Shown piece by piece: positions 1 through 8,165 of a stretch of DNA of 64,000 nucleotides. The notes below the pieces were generated by a model that had not been told where the DNA came from, ran no database searches, and saw only the letters and a list, made by a program, of their open reading frames with translations. Every line of letters begins with the position of its first letter. Position 1 is the stretch's first letter. The translations under genes and the position numbers were made by a program. The DNA comes from Sphingobium psychrophilum (GTDB lineage: Bacteria; Pseudomonadota; Alphaproteobacteria; Sphingomonadales; Sphingomonadaceae). The stretch covers positions 1 to 64,000 of the forward strand of contig NZ_JABBFV010000001.1 of the NCBI RefSeq assembly GCF_012927105.1, read 5' to 3'.

Positions 1-1
1 C

Positions 2-106
2 CACGACAACATCATCGACCTATGCTGCGACGCCTGGAATAGACTGATCGATCAGCCGTGGCGCATCATGACTATCGGACGCCGCAAATGGGCACGTGGG
101 TCGTAA
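2..106 (+). mobile_element. IS630-family transposase, C-terminal end (cut by window edge)
   Basis: Frame 2 is open from the window edge and reads HDNIIDLCCDAWNRLIDQPW followed by RIMTIGRRKWA and a TAA stop at 104-106. The pattern of a DxxCxAWNxL helix, then a short TIGxRxWA tail, is the usual end of IS630/Tc1-type DDE transposases. Only about 34 residues are visible; the DDE catalytic core lies outside the window. The bases just after the stop (about 107-126, ending near TTGGTATTA) probably belong to the right terminal inverted repeat, but the left end cannot be seen, so the exact boundary and the TA target duplication are not proven. Confidence 0.7.
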
Positions 107-351
107 TCAATGCAGCTTGGTATTACTGGAATAATAAGCGCATAATTTTGGGCCTTATCCTGTTCTGCAACTGTTCCACTTGGGTTATTGCGATGGTATT
201 GGGACGCATATGGTCACCGGCCATATGGCTCGTGAACATGTTATACGCATGCCTCATGATAGCGGCGTTGATGGCGTCGGGAAGACGGATGAATATCGTC
301 CTGCTGTTTGCCTTGATCGTCAACTGCGCCTGGATATTCGCAGTCCCATAG
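88..351 (+). CDS. hypothetical hydrophobic protein, possibly a 5'-truncated gene fused to the IS end
   Basis: An open frame runs from a GTG at 58 or an ATG at 88, both inside the end of the IS630 transposase, to a TAG at 349-351. The product is about 87 residues with three hydrophobic stretches (near RIILGLILFC, WLVNMLYACLMIAAL and IVLLFALIVNCAWIFAV), so it would be a small membrane protein. I do not recognise it. Because every upstream start lies within the insertion sequence, the original start was probably removed or replaced by the insertion. It may be a remnant, or it may be expressed from an internal ATG. The region is less GC-rich than its neighbours. Confidence 0.3.
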   Translation: MGTWVVINAAWYYWNNKRIILGLILFCNCSTWVIAMVLGRIWSPAIWLVNMLYACLMIAALMASGRRMNIVLLFALIVNCAWIFAVP

Positions 352-366
352 CTTGATCTAGCGCTC

Positions 367-1530
367 TCAGGCTTTCTCTCCAACCGTCCGTACCGGCTGC
401 ACGTCTGGATAGGGCATGATCGCCCGCCCGTCCGGTCCGGCAGTAATGCTCGTCTGCGTCGGATACGCAAACTCGATCCCCTCCGCATTGAAGCGTTTCC
501 AGATGGCGAGGCCGATGCGGTGGCGCATCTGGAAATAGTCGTGATGGTCGGGATCGGGCACGTCGAAATTGAGCTGATAGTCCAGGCTGCTCGCGCCGAA
601 GGCGATGATCCCGGCGTTGACGAAGATCAGCCCTTCGGCCTCGACAATCTCTTCGAGAATCGACGGAATCGCTTCCGCCTTCGCCTCGTCGGTCTGGTAG
701 ATGATGCCGATGGCGTAGGTGACGCGGCGCTGGGTCAGCGTCTGGAGGCTGGTGATTTCCTTTTGCAGCAGATTGGCGTTGGACACGACCTTCCGCTCGC
801 CCGACATGGCGCGCAGGCGCGTGCTTTTGAGGCCGATCCGCTCGACCCGCGCGGTGGTCTGGTCGAACTGGATGATCTCGCCGCGCCGGAACGGCTTGTC
901 GAAGATAATCGAGAGCGCAGCGAACAGGTCGGAGAAGATGCCTTGTGCAGCAAGGCCGATGGCGATGCCGCCGATGCCCAGGCCCGCGACCAGGCCGGTG
1001 ACGTTGACGCCCAGATTGTCGAGCACCACGATCGTCGCGATCGCGAACAGGGCGAAGCTGACCAGCACGCGGATGAGGCCCATGGCGTTGGCCAGCGTCT
1101 CGCCTCCGCCATCCTCCGCCAGCGTCTTGCGCTCGATCAGGCCCAGGATGATTTCCCGCGCCCACAGTGCGGCCTGCAGCACGGTGGCGATGGTGAAGAG
1201 GAAGCCGATGGTCTTGGCCAGCGCGGGCGGCGCGTCGGCATAGCCCACGACCAGCCGGGCGGCGACCAACACCATGAAATAATGGGTGGTGCGCGCCGCC
1301 GCGCGGCCCAGAACATTGGTATAGCCCAGCGGATCGCCGCGATGGCCCTTGTGCCGCTTGCCCAGTTCGCGCAGGGCCGTCAGCGCCAGATAGATGAGAA
1401 CGGCCGCGCCGATCGCGATCAGGATCTGGACATAATGGACCTGGAACCAGGCGATCGTGGAGTCCCACATTGCGCGCAGATTGGGTGCCTGCACCGTAAT
1501 GGCGGTGGCGGGGTCTTTTTTGTCAGCCAT
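367..1530 (-). CDS. mechanosensitive ion channel, MscS family
   Basis: A 387-residue inner-membrane channel expected to open under hypo-osmotic membrane tension. Hydrophobic segments lie near residues 33-52, 83-97, 107-128 and 150-170. They are followed by the glycine/alanine-rich pore helix with GLGIGGIAIGLAAQ at 183-196, the typical TM3 of MscS, and by FDKPFRRGE near 210-218, which opens the cytoplasmic beta domain. Length is between small MscS (about 290) and large MscK types, fitting MscS-like proteins with one or two extra helices. It starts 27 bases after the topoisomerase IB stop on the same strand, so the two are probably co-transcribed. Confidence 0.9.
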   Translation of the reverse strand: MADKKDPATAITVQAPNLRAMWDSTIAWFQVHYVQILIAIGAAVLIYLALTALRELGKRHKGHRGDPLGYTNVLGRAAARTTHYFMVLVAARLVVGYADAPPALAKTIGFLFTIATVLQAALWAREIILGLIERKTLAEDGGGETLANAMGLIRVLVSFALFAIATIVVLDNLGVNVTGLVAGLGIGGIAIGLAAQGIFSDLFAALSIIFDKPFRRGEIIQFDQTTARVERIGLKSTRLRAMSGERKVVSNANLLQKEITSLQTLTQRRVTYAIGIIYQTDEAKAEAIPSILEEIVEAEGLIFVNAGIIAFGASSLDYQLNFDVPDPDHHDYFQMRHRIGLAIWKRFNAEGIEFAYPTQTSITAGPDGRAIMPYPDVQPVRTVGEKA

Positions 1531-1557
1531 GCTATTCCGTTTTAATAGTTTAGCGGA

Positions 1558-2565
1558 TCAGGCCGCCACTGCTAACGGCGTGCAATCCGCGATCCCGTCG
1601 AGAAACGCAATCAGGCCGCGCTCTCCGCGCGATAGATAGCGCGTCTGACGCGGCAGGCGAAGCCCTTCCCGCCAGGCATCCTGCCCGTCTTTGCAAAGCA
1701 CCAGCAAAGCGGGATGGACATAACTTTTACGGCTGATCGCCGGCGTGTTGCCCAGCGCCTGCGCCACCGGTTCGAGCAATTGCTTCAAGGAGACGTGCCC
1801 CGCCGCCAGCGTTTCGAAGGCGATGGTAGACGCCCCCCAGGTGCGGAAATGCTTGGCGGTGAAGGGGCCGCCCATGGCGTCGGCGATATAGGCGTTGACG
1901 TCGCTCGACGTGATCGGCCGCGCGTCGCCATCCTCGTCCAGATATTGGAAAAGATGCTGGCCGGGCAAATCCTGCACCTGTCGCACGAAGCGGAGCAGGC
2001 GGGTGTCGGTGACGGTGAGTTGCTGCTGCTTGCCGGATTTGGCGCGGTAGCGCAGCGTCAGCGACTTGCCGGACAGGTCGACATGGCGGCGGCGCAGCGT
2101 GGTCGCGCCGAAACTTTTGTTGGTCGTCGCATAATGTTCGTTGCCTACGCGCAACTTGCCGAGGTCGAGCAGGCGGACGACGGCGGCCAGCGTTCGGTCC
2201 TTGCGCAGGCCGCGGCGCGACAGATCGGCCTCCAGCCGCGCGCGCAGTTTGGGCAGGGCGCGGCCGAAATCCGGGCAACCGGCATATTTCTCCGCGTCCC
2301 GTGCGGCTCGAAAATCGGGATGATAGCGATATTGTTTCCGGCCGCGATCGTCATAGCCGGTCGCCTGGATATGGCCCAGGCCCGACGGGCAATACCAGCA
2401 ATCGACATAAGCGGGCGGCAGGGCGATCGCGTTCAGGCGGTCGATTTCGTCCCGGTCGGTGATGCGGTTGCCATCGACGTCATAATAGGCCCAACCATGT
2501 TTAAGCTTGCGCCGGGTGATGCCGGGCGTGGCATCGTCCGTGTGGGCGATCGGTGGGTGGGCCAT
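1558..2565 (-). CDS. DNA topoisomerase IB (poxvirus/bacterial type)
   Basis: A 335-residue type IB topoisomerase that relaxes supercoils through a 3'-phosphotyrosyl intermediate. Visible motifs are RVGNEHY (139-145, first catalytic Arg), YRAKSGK (173-179, catalytic Lys region), KHFRTWGAS (238-246, second Arg) and SRKSYVHP (279-285) with the nucleophile Tyr near 282. The length is normal for the bacterial members. The N-terminal part has the expected WYCPSGLGHIQATGYD and RKQYRYHP blocks. It is the first gene of a likely two-gene unit with the MscS channel. A GGAAC-N17-GGTT element (2604-2629) lies upstream and resembles an extracytoplasmic-function stress-sigma promoter. Confidence 0.93.
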   Translation of the reverse strand: MAHPPIAHTDDATPGITRRKLKHGWAYYDVDGNRITDRDEIDRLNAIALPPAYVDCWYCPSGLGHIQATGYDDRGRKQYRYHPDFRAARDAEKYAGCPDFGRALPKLRARLEADLSRRGLRKDRTLAAVVRLLDLGKLRVGNEHYATTNKSFGATTLRRRHVDLSGKSLTLRYRAKSGKQQQLTVTDTRLLRFVRQVQDLPGQHLFQYLDEDGDARPITSSDVNAYIADAMGGPFTAKHFRTWGASTIAFETLAAGHVSLKQLLEPVAQALGNTPAISRKSYVHPALLVLCKDGQDAWREGLRLPRQTRYLSRGERGLIAFLDGIADCTPLAVAA

Positions 2566-2603
2566 CTATCCTGCTCGTTATCTTATGGTTGATGAAGCCC
2601 GAA

Positions 2604-2629
2604 AACCCGCTGTTCGTCGCTTTCGTTCC
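2604..2629 (-). promoter_or_regulatory. candidate EcfG-type stress promoter of the topoisomerase IB operon
   Basis: On the minus strand GGAAC (2629-2625) is followed by 17 bases and GGTT (2607-2604), one base from the alphaproteobacterial general-stress consensus GGAAC-N16/17-CGTT. The -10-like element is about 38 bases before the start codon. Assignment is by pattern only. Confidence 0.3.
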
Positions 2630-2654
2630 GCAACTTCTCCCGCCGCTGCCCGTT
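2630..2654 (+). promoter_or_regulatory. candidate EcfG-type stress promoter of the PfpI gene
   Basis: GCAAC (2630-2634), 16 bases, then CGTT (2651-2654): one mismatch from the general-stress consensus GGAAC-N16/17-CGTT. It ends about 31 bases before the PfpI start codon. It directly abuts the divergent candidate element for the topoisomerase gene. Confidence 0.3.
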
Positions 2655-2685
2655 AGGACAGGCCAGCCCCAAGAAGGAAAATTCC

Positions 2686-3240
2686 ATGCCCGCCATCGCA
2701 GAAAGCCGCATCCTGATCATCGCGACCGACGGGTTCGAACAGTCCGAACTGTTCGATCCGCGCCAGGCCCTGATCGACGCGGGGGCGGAGGTCGTACTCG
2801 CCTCGCCCGATACGAAGCCCATTCAAGGCATGAAGCATGACGAGAAGGGTGACACGATCACGCCCGAAATCACGCTGGAGGCGGTGAAGATTGCGGAATA
2901 TGATGGCCTGATCCTGCCGGGCGGGGTGGCCAATCCCGATACGCTGCGGATGAACGAGAAGGCGGTGGCGCTCATCCGCGCCTTCGTCGAATCAGGCAAG
3001 CCCGTGGCGGCGATCTGCCATGCGCCCTGGCTGCTGGTGGAAGCGGGCGTATTGCGCGGGAAGACGGTCACAAGCTGGCCGTCGGTGCGCACCGACCTGG
3101 CCAATGCCGGCGCGACGGTGGTCGATATGCAGGTGGCGATCGACGGGAACATCATCACCAGCCGCAATCCCGACGATATCCCGGCCTTTGTCGAGGCGTT
3201 CAGGAAAGCAGTGAGCGAATCGCAGACGGTCCCAGCCTGA
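2686..3240 (+). CDS. DJ-1/PfpI family protein (YhbO/PfpI-type)
   Basis: A 184-residue cytoplasmic protein of the DJ-1/PfpI class I glutamine-amidotransferase-like fold. The nucleophile elbow AICHAPW places the conserved Cys at 111 followed by His 112, and the acidic partner is Glu 18 in DGFEQSEL. The glycine-rich LILPGGVANPDTLR (75-89) is typical of PfpI/YhbO. Family members act as stress proteins, with protease, deglycase or chaperone activity proposed and still debated. AAGGAA stands 6 bases before the ATG. A stress-type promoter candidate is directly upstream. The last 41 bases overlap the convergent membrane-protein gene. Confidence 0.9.
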   Translation: MPAIAESRILIIATDGFEQSELFDPRQALIDAGAEVVLASPDTKPIQGMKHDEKGDTITPEITLEAVKIAEYDGLILPGGVANPDTLRMNEKAVALIRAFVESGKPVAAICHAPWLLVEAGVLRGKTVTSWPSVRTDLANAGATVVDMQVAIDGNIITSRNPDDIPAFVEAFRKAVSESQTVPA

Positions 3241-3907
3241 GCGGCGGGATACCCAGGCGCCAGGGCGTGACCGTGCGGCGGAGCAGCGAGAGATAGGCCA
3301 GCGTCCATGCCGCGCAGACGGTAAGCGTCGGCGCAGCGAAAGCCACGGTGCCGGGTACGAAGAAGGCTGCGGCGGCAGCGGCGACGCTGCCGCCCAGCAC
3401 GACCGCCAGGGCGCGCGGCTCCCCGTCGGGGCCGCGCAGCCAGACCATCGCGGCAGCAACGCCCGTCAGGAAGCTGAGGATAAGATGCAGCGAGGCCGGG
3501 CCGGGGAGGCCCAGCGCGGCGATCAGCAATATAAGGATCGCGGCTGCTGGTGCCAGCGGAACCCGGCCGAGCAGCCGGGTGGTGAGCGGATAGGTCAGCA
3601 ATTCGCACGCCAGCGCGGCGAGCAGGATCGCGATCGTCAGGTCGGCATCACCGGCGATCAGGGCGACCACGGCGGCCGCGCCCCAGCGGATGAGGCGGGT
3701 GGGCGCCATCAGGATATGGCTGACCCACTCCCGCGCGCCAGGCCGCGGAGTGAAACGGCGATCGGCAAGTCGCAACTGGAAACCGCCGACCAGCAATAGT
3801 GCGTCGATGCCCCAGGGCAGCAGACCCGGCACCTGCCATGAACAGGCGAGCAACAGGCCAAGCAGCAGGCCGTGGGCGATGCCCAACAGGCGCAATTCTC
3901 CGATCAT
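3200..3907 (-). CDS. hypothetical multi-pass membrane protein in the XrtA ligase operon
   Basis: A 235-residue, strongly hydrophobic protein with about six predicted membrane segments (for example LLLGLLLACSW, LLVGGFQL, AAVVALIAG, AAILILLIAALGL, LGGSVAAAAAAFFV). I do not recognise the family. Its ATG overlaps the stop of the preceding O-glycosylation ligase by 4 bases (3904-3907), so the two are translationally coupled and likely act in the same envelope-glycan process. Its 3' end overlaps the end of the PfpI gene on the other strand by 41 bases, which is unusual. The frame is open with GC-rich codon use like its neighbours. Confidence 0.7.
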   Translation of the reverse strand: MIGELRLLGIAHGLLLGLLLACSWQVPGLLPWGIDALLLVGGFQLRLADRRFTPRPGAREWVSHILMAPTRLIRWGAAAVVALIAGDADLTIAILLAALACELLTYPLTTRLLGRVPLAPAAAILILLIAALGLPGPASLHLILSFLTGVAAAMVWLRGPDGEPRALAVVLGGSVAAAAAAFFVPGTVAFAAPTLTVCAAWTLAYLSLLRRTVTPWRLGIPPLRLGPSAIRSLLS

Positions 3908-5274
3908 GCCGGAACGCCGTGCCGCGCGGCCAGCGTGGCGGCCAGATCGCGCCTGGCCGCGTCCGTGCGCAGCCGGGTGACATAGGTGTCCAGCCCGATC
4001 TGGAGCGCCAGCATCATGAAGATGAAGGGTTGATAGGCGATGCCCACGAACAGCGATCCGATCATATAGATGACATGGCCCTGTTGCAGGGCCGAGGCGA
4101 AGGGCGAGATCCAGGCTTCGTCCGGGCCGTCACGCTTGCGATAGAAGCGACGGATCATTTCGGTGCGGATGAAGCAGATGCCGTGGATCAGCGCCCAGAT
4201 GAAGAAACCGAAATAGCCCTGCTCGCCCAGCATCTCGAAATAGGCGCTGTGATAGGCGCGGCCCTTGTCGGTGACGATGCGCCGCTCGATCCGCGCGCCG
4301 CCGCTATCGACGACGGTGCTCTGGGCGAAATAGGTGAAGCTGTTCTGGAGATAATTGTCGAAACCGCCGCCGCCCGGATGCTGCTTCACATAATCAAGCG
4401 TCCACATCCACACCGCGACGCGGGTGGCGGCGCTCTCGTCGCCCTGGTGATTCTCGATCGTTTCCATCCGCTGCGTGAAGCTGGCGGGCAGGAAGGGTAT
4501 GGAGGCCAGCGCGGCCACGGCCAGCAGCGGGCCATAGACGAATTTGCGCTTCGATCGGACCAGCATCATGCCCGCCAGGATGACGATGCAGACAAGGCCG
4601 GTGCGCGCTTCCGTGCCGATCGGCATCAACATGCAGGCGAGGCAGAGGGCATAGCAGAAGCTCTTCACCTTCCAGTCCGGCGGGAAGATGGTGCCATGGT
4701 TTGATAGCCAGAGGATCAGCGGCATCAGCGAGACGGCGACGCAGCTGATGATGCTGCCTTCATAAAGCCCACTGTTATTTTCGACCATCAGGTTGAGCAC
4801 GCCATAGCCGCCGCCCGACAGCGCGGTCTTCATGCCGCCATTGATGATGATGGTGCTGGCGCAGAGAATCATGAAAACGGTCAGCGCCTCGATCCGAAGG
4901 CGTGTGCGCAGGACCAGCGGCAGGAAGATGCCGGCGATGATCGCCTTCCACACCCAATTCCATTTGGTGAGCGCTTCGGCCGGGAAATCGGCGGTCAGGG
5001 TGGTGTAGCCACAATAGGCGACCAGTATGAGCATCAGCCCCTGCCGCACCGAGAATCGGCAATCCTTCTTGTCGTCCATCACCAGCCAGGCGCCGACCAT
5101 CGCGGCAAAGGCCATGGCGGAGATGGGGATGGTGTTGAGCAGGAAATAGGACAGGCGCTGGGGCGAGACGATGTCGATATAGGCATAGACCGCCACCAGC
5201 AGGAACGGCCGTTTCAGGCCCATCAGGCCGAAGATTCCCAGGAAAGCGATGAAGAACAGGTCACGCATCGGCAT
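3904..5274 (-). CDS. O-glycosylation ligase, exosortase A system-associated
   Basis: A 456-residue polytopic inner-membrane protein. The N-terminus (GLMGLKRPFLLVAVYAYIDI then VSPQRLSYFLL) and the mid region TEARTGLVCIVILAGMM match my recollection of the Wzy/O-antigen-ligase-like family linked to exosortase A (PEP-CTERM) loci. About ten to twelve membrane helices are visible, with a large periplasmic loop around FTQRMETIENHQGDESAATR, as in Wzy/WaaL enzymes. The predicted role is transfer or polymerisation of a lipid-linked glycan on the periplasmic side. It is preceded by a 45-residue ORF that overlaps it by 14 bases and is followed by a membrane protein with a 4-base overlap. No exosortase gene is seen in the window. 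Confidence 0.85.
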   Translation of the reverse strand: MPMRDLFFIAFLGIFGLMGLKRPFLLVAVYAYIDIVSPQRLSYFLLNTIPISAMAFAAMVGAWLVMDDKKDCRFSVRQGLMLILVAYCGYTTLTADFPAEALTKWNWVWKAIIAGIFLPLVLRTRLRIEALTVFMILCASTIIINGGMKTALSGGGYGVLNLMVENNSGLYEGSIISCVAVSLMPLILWLSNHGTIFPPDWKVKSFCYALCLACMLMPIGTEARTGLVCIVILAGMMLVRSKRKFVYGPLLAVAALASIPFLPASFTQRMETIENHQGDESAATRVAVWMWTLDYVKQHPGGGGFDNYLQNSFTYFAQSTVVDSGGARIERRIVTDKGRAYHSAYFEMLGEQGYFGFFIWALIHGICFIRTEMIRRFYRKRDGPDEAWISPFASALQQGHVIYMIGSLFVGIAYQPFIFMMLALQIGLDTYVTRLRTDAARRDLAATLAARHGVPA

Positions 5275-5398
5275 GCGGCTCCGACGCCGAAGGAAGCGAT
5301 GGCGGCGGGTCGCGATCCAGGTCGGCGCGCGGCAACAGCCGCCAGGCGGCGAGCAGGATCACGCCATGGCTGATCAGCAGGGAGAGGGCGTCGATCAT
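5261..5398 (-). CDS. small single-span membrane protein ahead of the XrtA ligase
   Basis: A 45-codon ORF starting MIDALSLLISHGVILLAAWR and ending in a proline/serine-rich tail. It has one hydrophobic helix (residues 4-22). It overlaps the start of the O-glycosylation ligase by 14 bases, the arrangement expected for translational coupling. It is too short to identify by family. Support is the gene overlap, the start/helix pattern and the lack of another explanation for the 120 bases; it could instead be a leader ORF. Experimental proof of expression is absent. Confidence 0.45.
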   Translation of the reverse strand: MIDALSLLISHGVILLAAWRLLPRADLDRDPPPSLPSASEPHADA

Positions 5399-5504
5399 CG
5401 CGCGTCGATCATAGGGGCTTGGGTGATTCCGTTCGGCACGATTCCCCCACTAGCGAGACAGAGTTGACGGGCCGTTAAACCTTTTTCGGCAAACAGAACG
5501 GGCT

Positions 5505-6731
5505 ATGACTCGTATTCTCCATGTTCTGGACCACAGTCTGCCGCTGCACAGCGGCTACACCTTTCGCACCCGTGCGATCCTGCGTGCGCAGATGGCCAGG
5601 GGGTGGGAGGTGCGCGGCATCACTGGCCACCGCCATGCAGCGCAGGGACCGGAGCAAGAGATGGTCGACGGCCTGACATTCCACCGCACGCCGGGCGAAC
5701 CGGCCAGCGGCAATCCGCTGATTCGCGAATGGCGCGACATTTCGGCCCATGCCGATGCGATCGACGCGCTGGTGCGGCAATGGCGGCCTGACGTCATCCA
5801 CGCCCATTCGCCGGTATTGAACGCCATCGCCGCGCAGCGTGTCGCCAAGCGCCATAACCTCCCGATGATCTACGAAATCCGTGCCTTTTGGGAGGATGCG
5901 GCGGTAGGCAACGGCACCGGTGTCGAAGGCAATCCGCGCTATTGGCTGACGCGCCAGCTGGAAACCCATGCGGTGCGCGCGGCCGATGCCGTGGCGGTGA
6001 TCTGCGAAGGGCTGCGCAGCGACCTGATCGCGCGCGGCGTGGATGCGGACAAGATCGTAGTGTCGCCCAATGGCGTCGATATGGACCAGTTCGGCACGCC
6101 GGTCGATCGCGACCTGGCGCTGACCGCAAAACTGGGCCTCGAAGGGGCCGACGTGGTCGGCTTCATCGGCAGCTTCTATGATTATGAGGGGCTGGACGAC
6201 CTGATCGCCGCGATGCCGCGACTCGTGCGCGCCCGGCCCAGGGCCAAGCTGCTGCTGGTCGGCGGCGGCCCGCGCGAACAGGCGCTGCGGGACCAGGCGC
6301 TGGCGTCGCCCTTTGCCGACCATATCGTCTTTGTCGGGCGGGTGCCGCATGACCAGGTCGAACATTATTATGCGCAGGTCGATATATTGGCCTATCCGCG
6401 CAAGGCGATGCGGCTGACCGATCTGGTCACGCCGTTGAAGCCGCTGGAGGCGATGGCGCAGGGGCGCTTGGTGGCGGCGTCCAGTGTCGGCGGGCATCGC
6501 GAACTGATCGAGGATGGCGTCACCGGCACGTTGTTCGCGCCTGACGATCCAGCCGCGATCGCCGCGGCCCTGGCGGAGATGTTCGCGAATTGCGGCGGAT
6601 GGGATGAACGCCGCGCCGTCGCCCGCGCTTTCGTCGAGCGCGAGCGTAACTGGTCGTCAAACATTGTGCGTTATGAACCGGTTTACCAGCGGCTGCTGGC
6701 GCGTCCGACACGGACCCGTGCGGCCGCATGA
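5505..6731 (+). CDS. glycosyltransferase family 4, PEP-CTERM/XrtA system-associated
   Basis: A 408-residue cytoplasmic glycosyltransferase of the GT-B fold. The N-terminus RILHVLDHSLPLHSGYTFR and the block YEIRAFWEDAAVGNGT are characteristic of the exosortase-A-associated GT4 subfamily. The C-terminal domain has the nucleotide-sugar binding region VGFIGSFYDYEGLDDLI, LLLVGGGP and the PLKPLEAMAQG/VGGHRELIEDGVTG block with the usual EX7E-type acidic residues. It diverges from the ligase operon across about 106 bases, so both probably serve synthesis of the same exopolysaccharide or O-glycan. The start codon follows a weak Shine-Dalgarno. Confidence 0.88.
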   Translation: MTRILHVLDHSLPLHSGYTFRTRAILRAQMARGWEVRGITGHRHAAQGPEQEMVDGLTFHRTPGEPASGNPLIREWRDISAHADAIDALVRQWRPDVIHAHSPVLNAIAAQRVAKRHNLPMIYEIRAFWEDAAVGNGTGVEGNPRYWLTRQLETHAVRAADAVAVICEGLRSDLIARGVDADKIVVSPNGVDMDQFGTPVDRDLALTAKLGLEGADVVGFIGSFYDYEGLDDLIAAMPRLVRARPRAKLLLVGGGPREQALRDQALASPFADHIVFVGRVPHDQVEHYYAQVDILAYPRKAMRLTDLVTPLKPLEAMAQGRLVAASSVGGHRELIEDGVTGTLFAPDDPAAIAAALAEMFANCGGWDERRAVARAFVERERNWSSNIVRYEPVYQRLLARPTRTRAAA

Positions 6732-6750
6732 GCCAAGGGTTGAACAAAAG

Positions 6751-7773
6751 GTGACGGCGGGAGTCATCAGCAGGCGGGGCATGGCGATCGCCGCACTGGC
6801 CGGTCTGGCAACCGCATTGCTGGTGTTGTGGATGCCGGTCGGCCTGGTCGAGATGATCGTGGCGTCGAGCGGCCTCAGCGAAGCGGTGCCGGCCGCGGCG
6901 CCGCCGCTGGGATTGAAGGCGCGGCTGATGATGGCGGGCTTCGCTGGAATCATGGCGATCGGGCTGGTTGGCCTGGCACGCCGCGATGCGGACGTATCAG
7001 GTCAAGATAGTGGGCCGGAACACAATAATGGGAAAGGACGCGCCCATCGCGTCCAGGGAGCACATAAAATGGGTTTCGCATTCTCCAAGCTGACCGCGCT
7101 GGCGCGGGGCCGTGCTGCACCGGGTATCGAACCGGACGCGCCGATCCTGCGTCGGGCCGACGCGCATCCTGACGCGCCGTCCCGCCCGCCGATCTTCGCC
7201 AGCCGGGATTTCGACGGAATCGATATCTTCCCGCGGGCCGAATCGGGCCGACGCGGGTTGGTGGCGCATCGCGATCCGGAGCGCGAGACGGTGGTGCCGC
7301 TTGGCAAGCTGGCCATGCCCAGTGCGCCCATGCCGCTGGCGGAGGCGGACCTGCCGCAACCCGCTTTCCTGCGGCCGGCCGGCCCCTTTGCCGTGCCGAC
7401 CCTGGTCGAAGACGATAGCGAAGATGATGGCGCGGACGAAGACTATGTCGCGTTCGAACCATTGCCGGTGGCGGCTGAATGGGCCGCGCCTGCGACGCCC
7501 GCCTTCGTCGCCCAGCCTGCCGACGCGATCCGCCCTGCCCCTTTGCCCATGCCCTCCACCCATGGCCTGTCGATCAGCGAACTGACCGAGCGGCTGGAGC
7601 GCGGGTTGACGCACCGGTCGCGGAAAATGTCCTCGGCCGGGGCCGGTGACGGCGTGATCGCCGACATGCCGGTCGCATCGGCCGTGCCGGTGCGCGCGGC
7701 GGTGGAACAGGATGCCGACGAAGCGCTGCGCGCGGCGCTGGGTGCGCTGCGTTCCATGACCGGGCGACGGTAA
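6751..7773 (+). CDS. hypothetical membrane-anchored, largely disordered protein
   Basis: The frame is open far upstream, but the coding signal begins after the glycosyltransferase. I chose the GTG at 6751 (ATG 6781 is the alternative), giving about 340 residues. Two hydrophobic segments near the N-terminus (AIAALAGLATALLVLW and LMMAGFAGIMAIGLVGLA) suggest a two-span anchor. The rest is rich in Pro, Ala, Asp and Arg with no recognised domain, ending in an Ala/Arg helix. It starts 20 bases after the XrtA-type glycosyltransferase and is probably co-transcribed. Function unknown; a scaffold or regulator of polysaccharide export is possible but unsupported. Confidence 0.65.
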   Translation: MTAGVISRRGMAIAALAGLATALLVLWMPVGLVEMIVASSGLSEAVPAAAPPLGLKARLMMAGFAGIMAIGLVGLARRDADVSGQDSGPEHNNGKGRAHRVQGAHKMGFAFSKLTALARGRAAPGIEPDAPILRRADAHPDAPSRPPIFASRDFDGIDIFPRAESGRRGLVAHRDPERETVVPLGKLAMPSAPMPLAEADLPQPAFLRPAGPFAVPTLVEDDSEDDGADEDYVAFEPLPVAAEWAAPATPAFVAQPADAIRPAPLPMPSTHGLSISELTERLERGLTHRSRKMSSAGAGDGVIADMPVASAVPVRAAVEQDADEALRAALGALRSMTGRR

Positions 7774-7785
7774 GCCGCCGCCCGG
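7760..7785. terminator. candidate bidirectional terminator hairpin at convergent gene ends
   Basis: Arms CCGGGCGACGG (7760-7770) and CCGCCGCCCGG (7775-7785) pair with one mismatch around a TAAG loop. The loop holds the stop codon of the upstream gene. It sits between two convergent genes, which fits a terminator, but there is no U-tract on either side. Confidence 0.4.
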
Positions 7786-7793
7786 CACAGGTC

Positions 7794-8165
7794 TTACCAG
7801 TCTTCGATCGTCAGGGCCGACAGTTCCAGCCAGACGCTTTCCATGTCCGCATCGCCATCATCGACGCTGATGTCGGCGACGAAATGGTCCGGCAGCATCC
7901 ATTCGGCATCGGCTAGGCCAGCCATGAAGGCGCTGCCGCGTTCGGGGAAGTCATCCCCGCTCAGGCGCAGCCGCACCATATGGCGCTGCCCTTCGAACAG
8001 GGCGCTGGCCCAGGGGCGGCTGACCGCCCGTTCGACAATGGCGGGCTGGCCCGCGCGCGCCAACAGCTGCGCGAGCAAGGGTGGCAGCGGGCTGGCCCTT
8101 TTTCTTCCTATTCCTTTATTTCGGATGAGGTTGGCCGGGCCGAACCCATGATCCAGACTTGTCAT
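7794..8165 (-). CDS. hypothetical protein, 123 residues
   Basis: The open frame extends upstream, but the ATG at 8165 has AGGAG 8-9 bases before it and gives MTSLDHGFGPANLIRNKGIG as the N-terminus. The protein is soluble and acidic at the C-terminus (VADISVDDGDADMESVWLEL). A central block (LPPLLAQLLARAGQPAIVER) may form two helices. I do not recognise a family. It diverges from the S24 repressor across about 300 bases that hold palindromic operator candidates, so it may be controlled by that repressor; this is inference from position only. Confidence 0.6.
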   Translation of the reverse strand: MTSLDHGFGPANLIRNKGIGRKRASPLPPLLAQLLARAGQPAIVERAVSRPWASALFEGQRHMVRLRLSGDDFPERGSAFMAGLADAEWMLPDHFVADISVDDGDADMESVWLELSALTIEDW

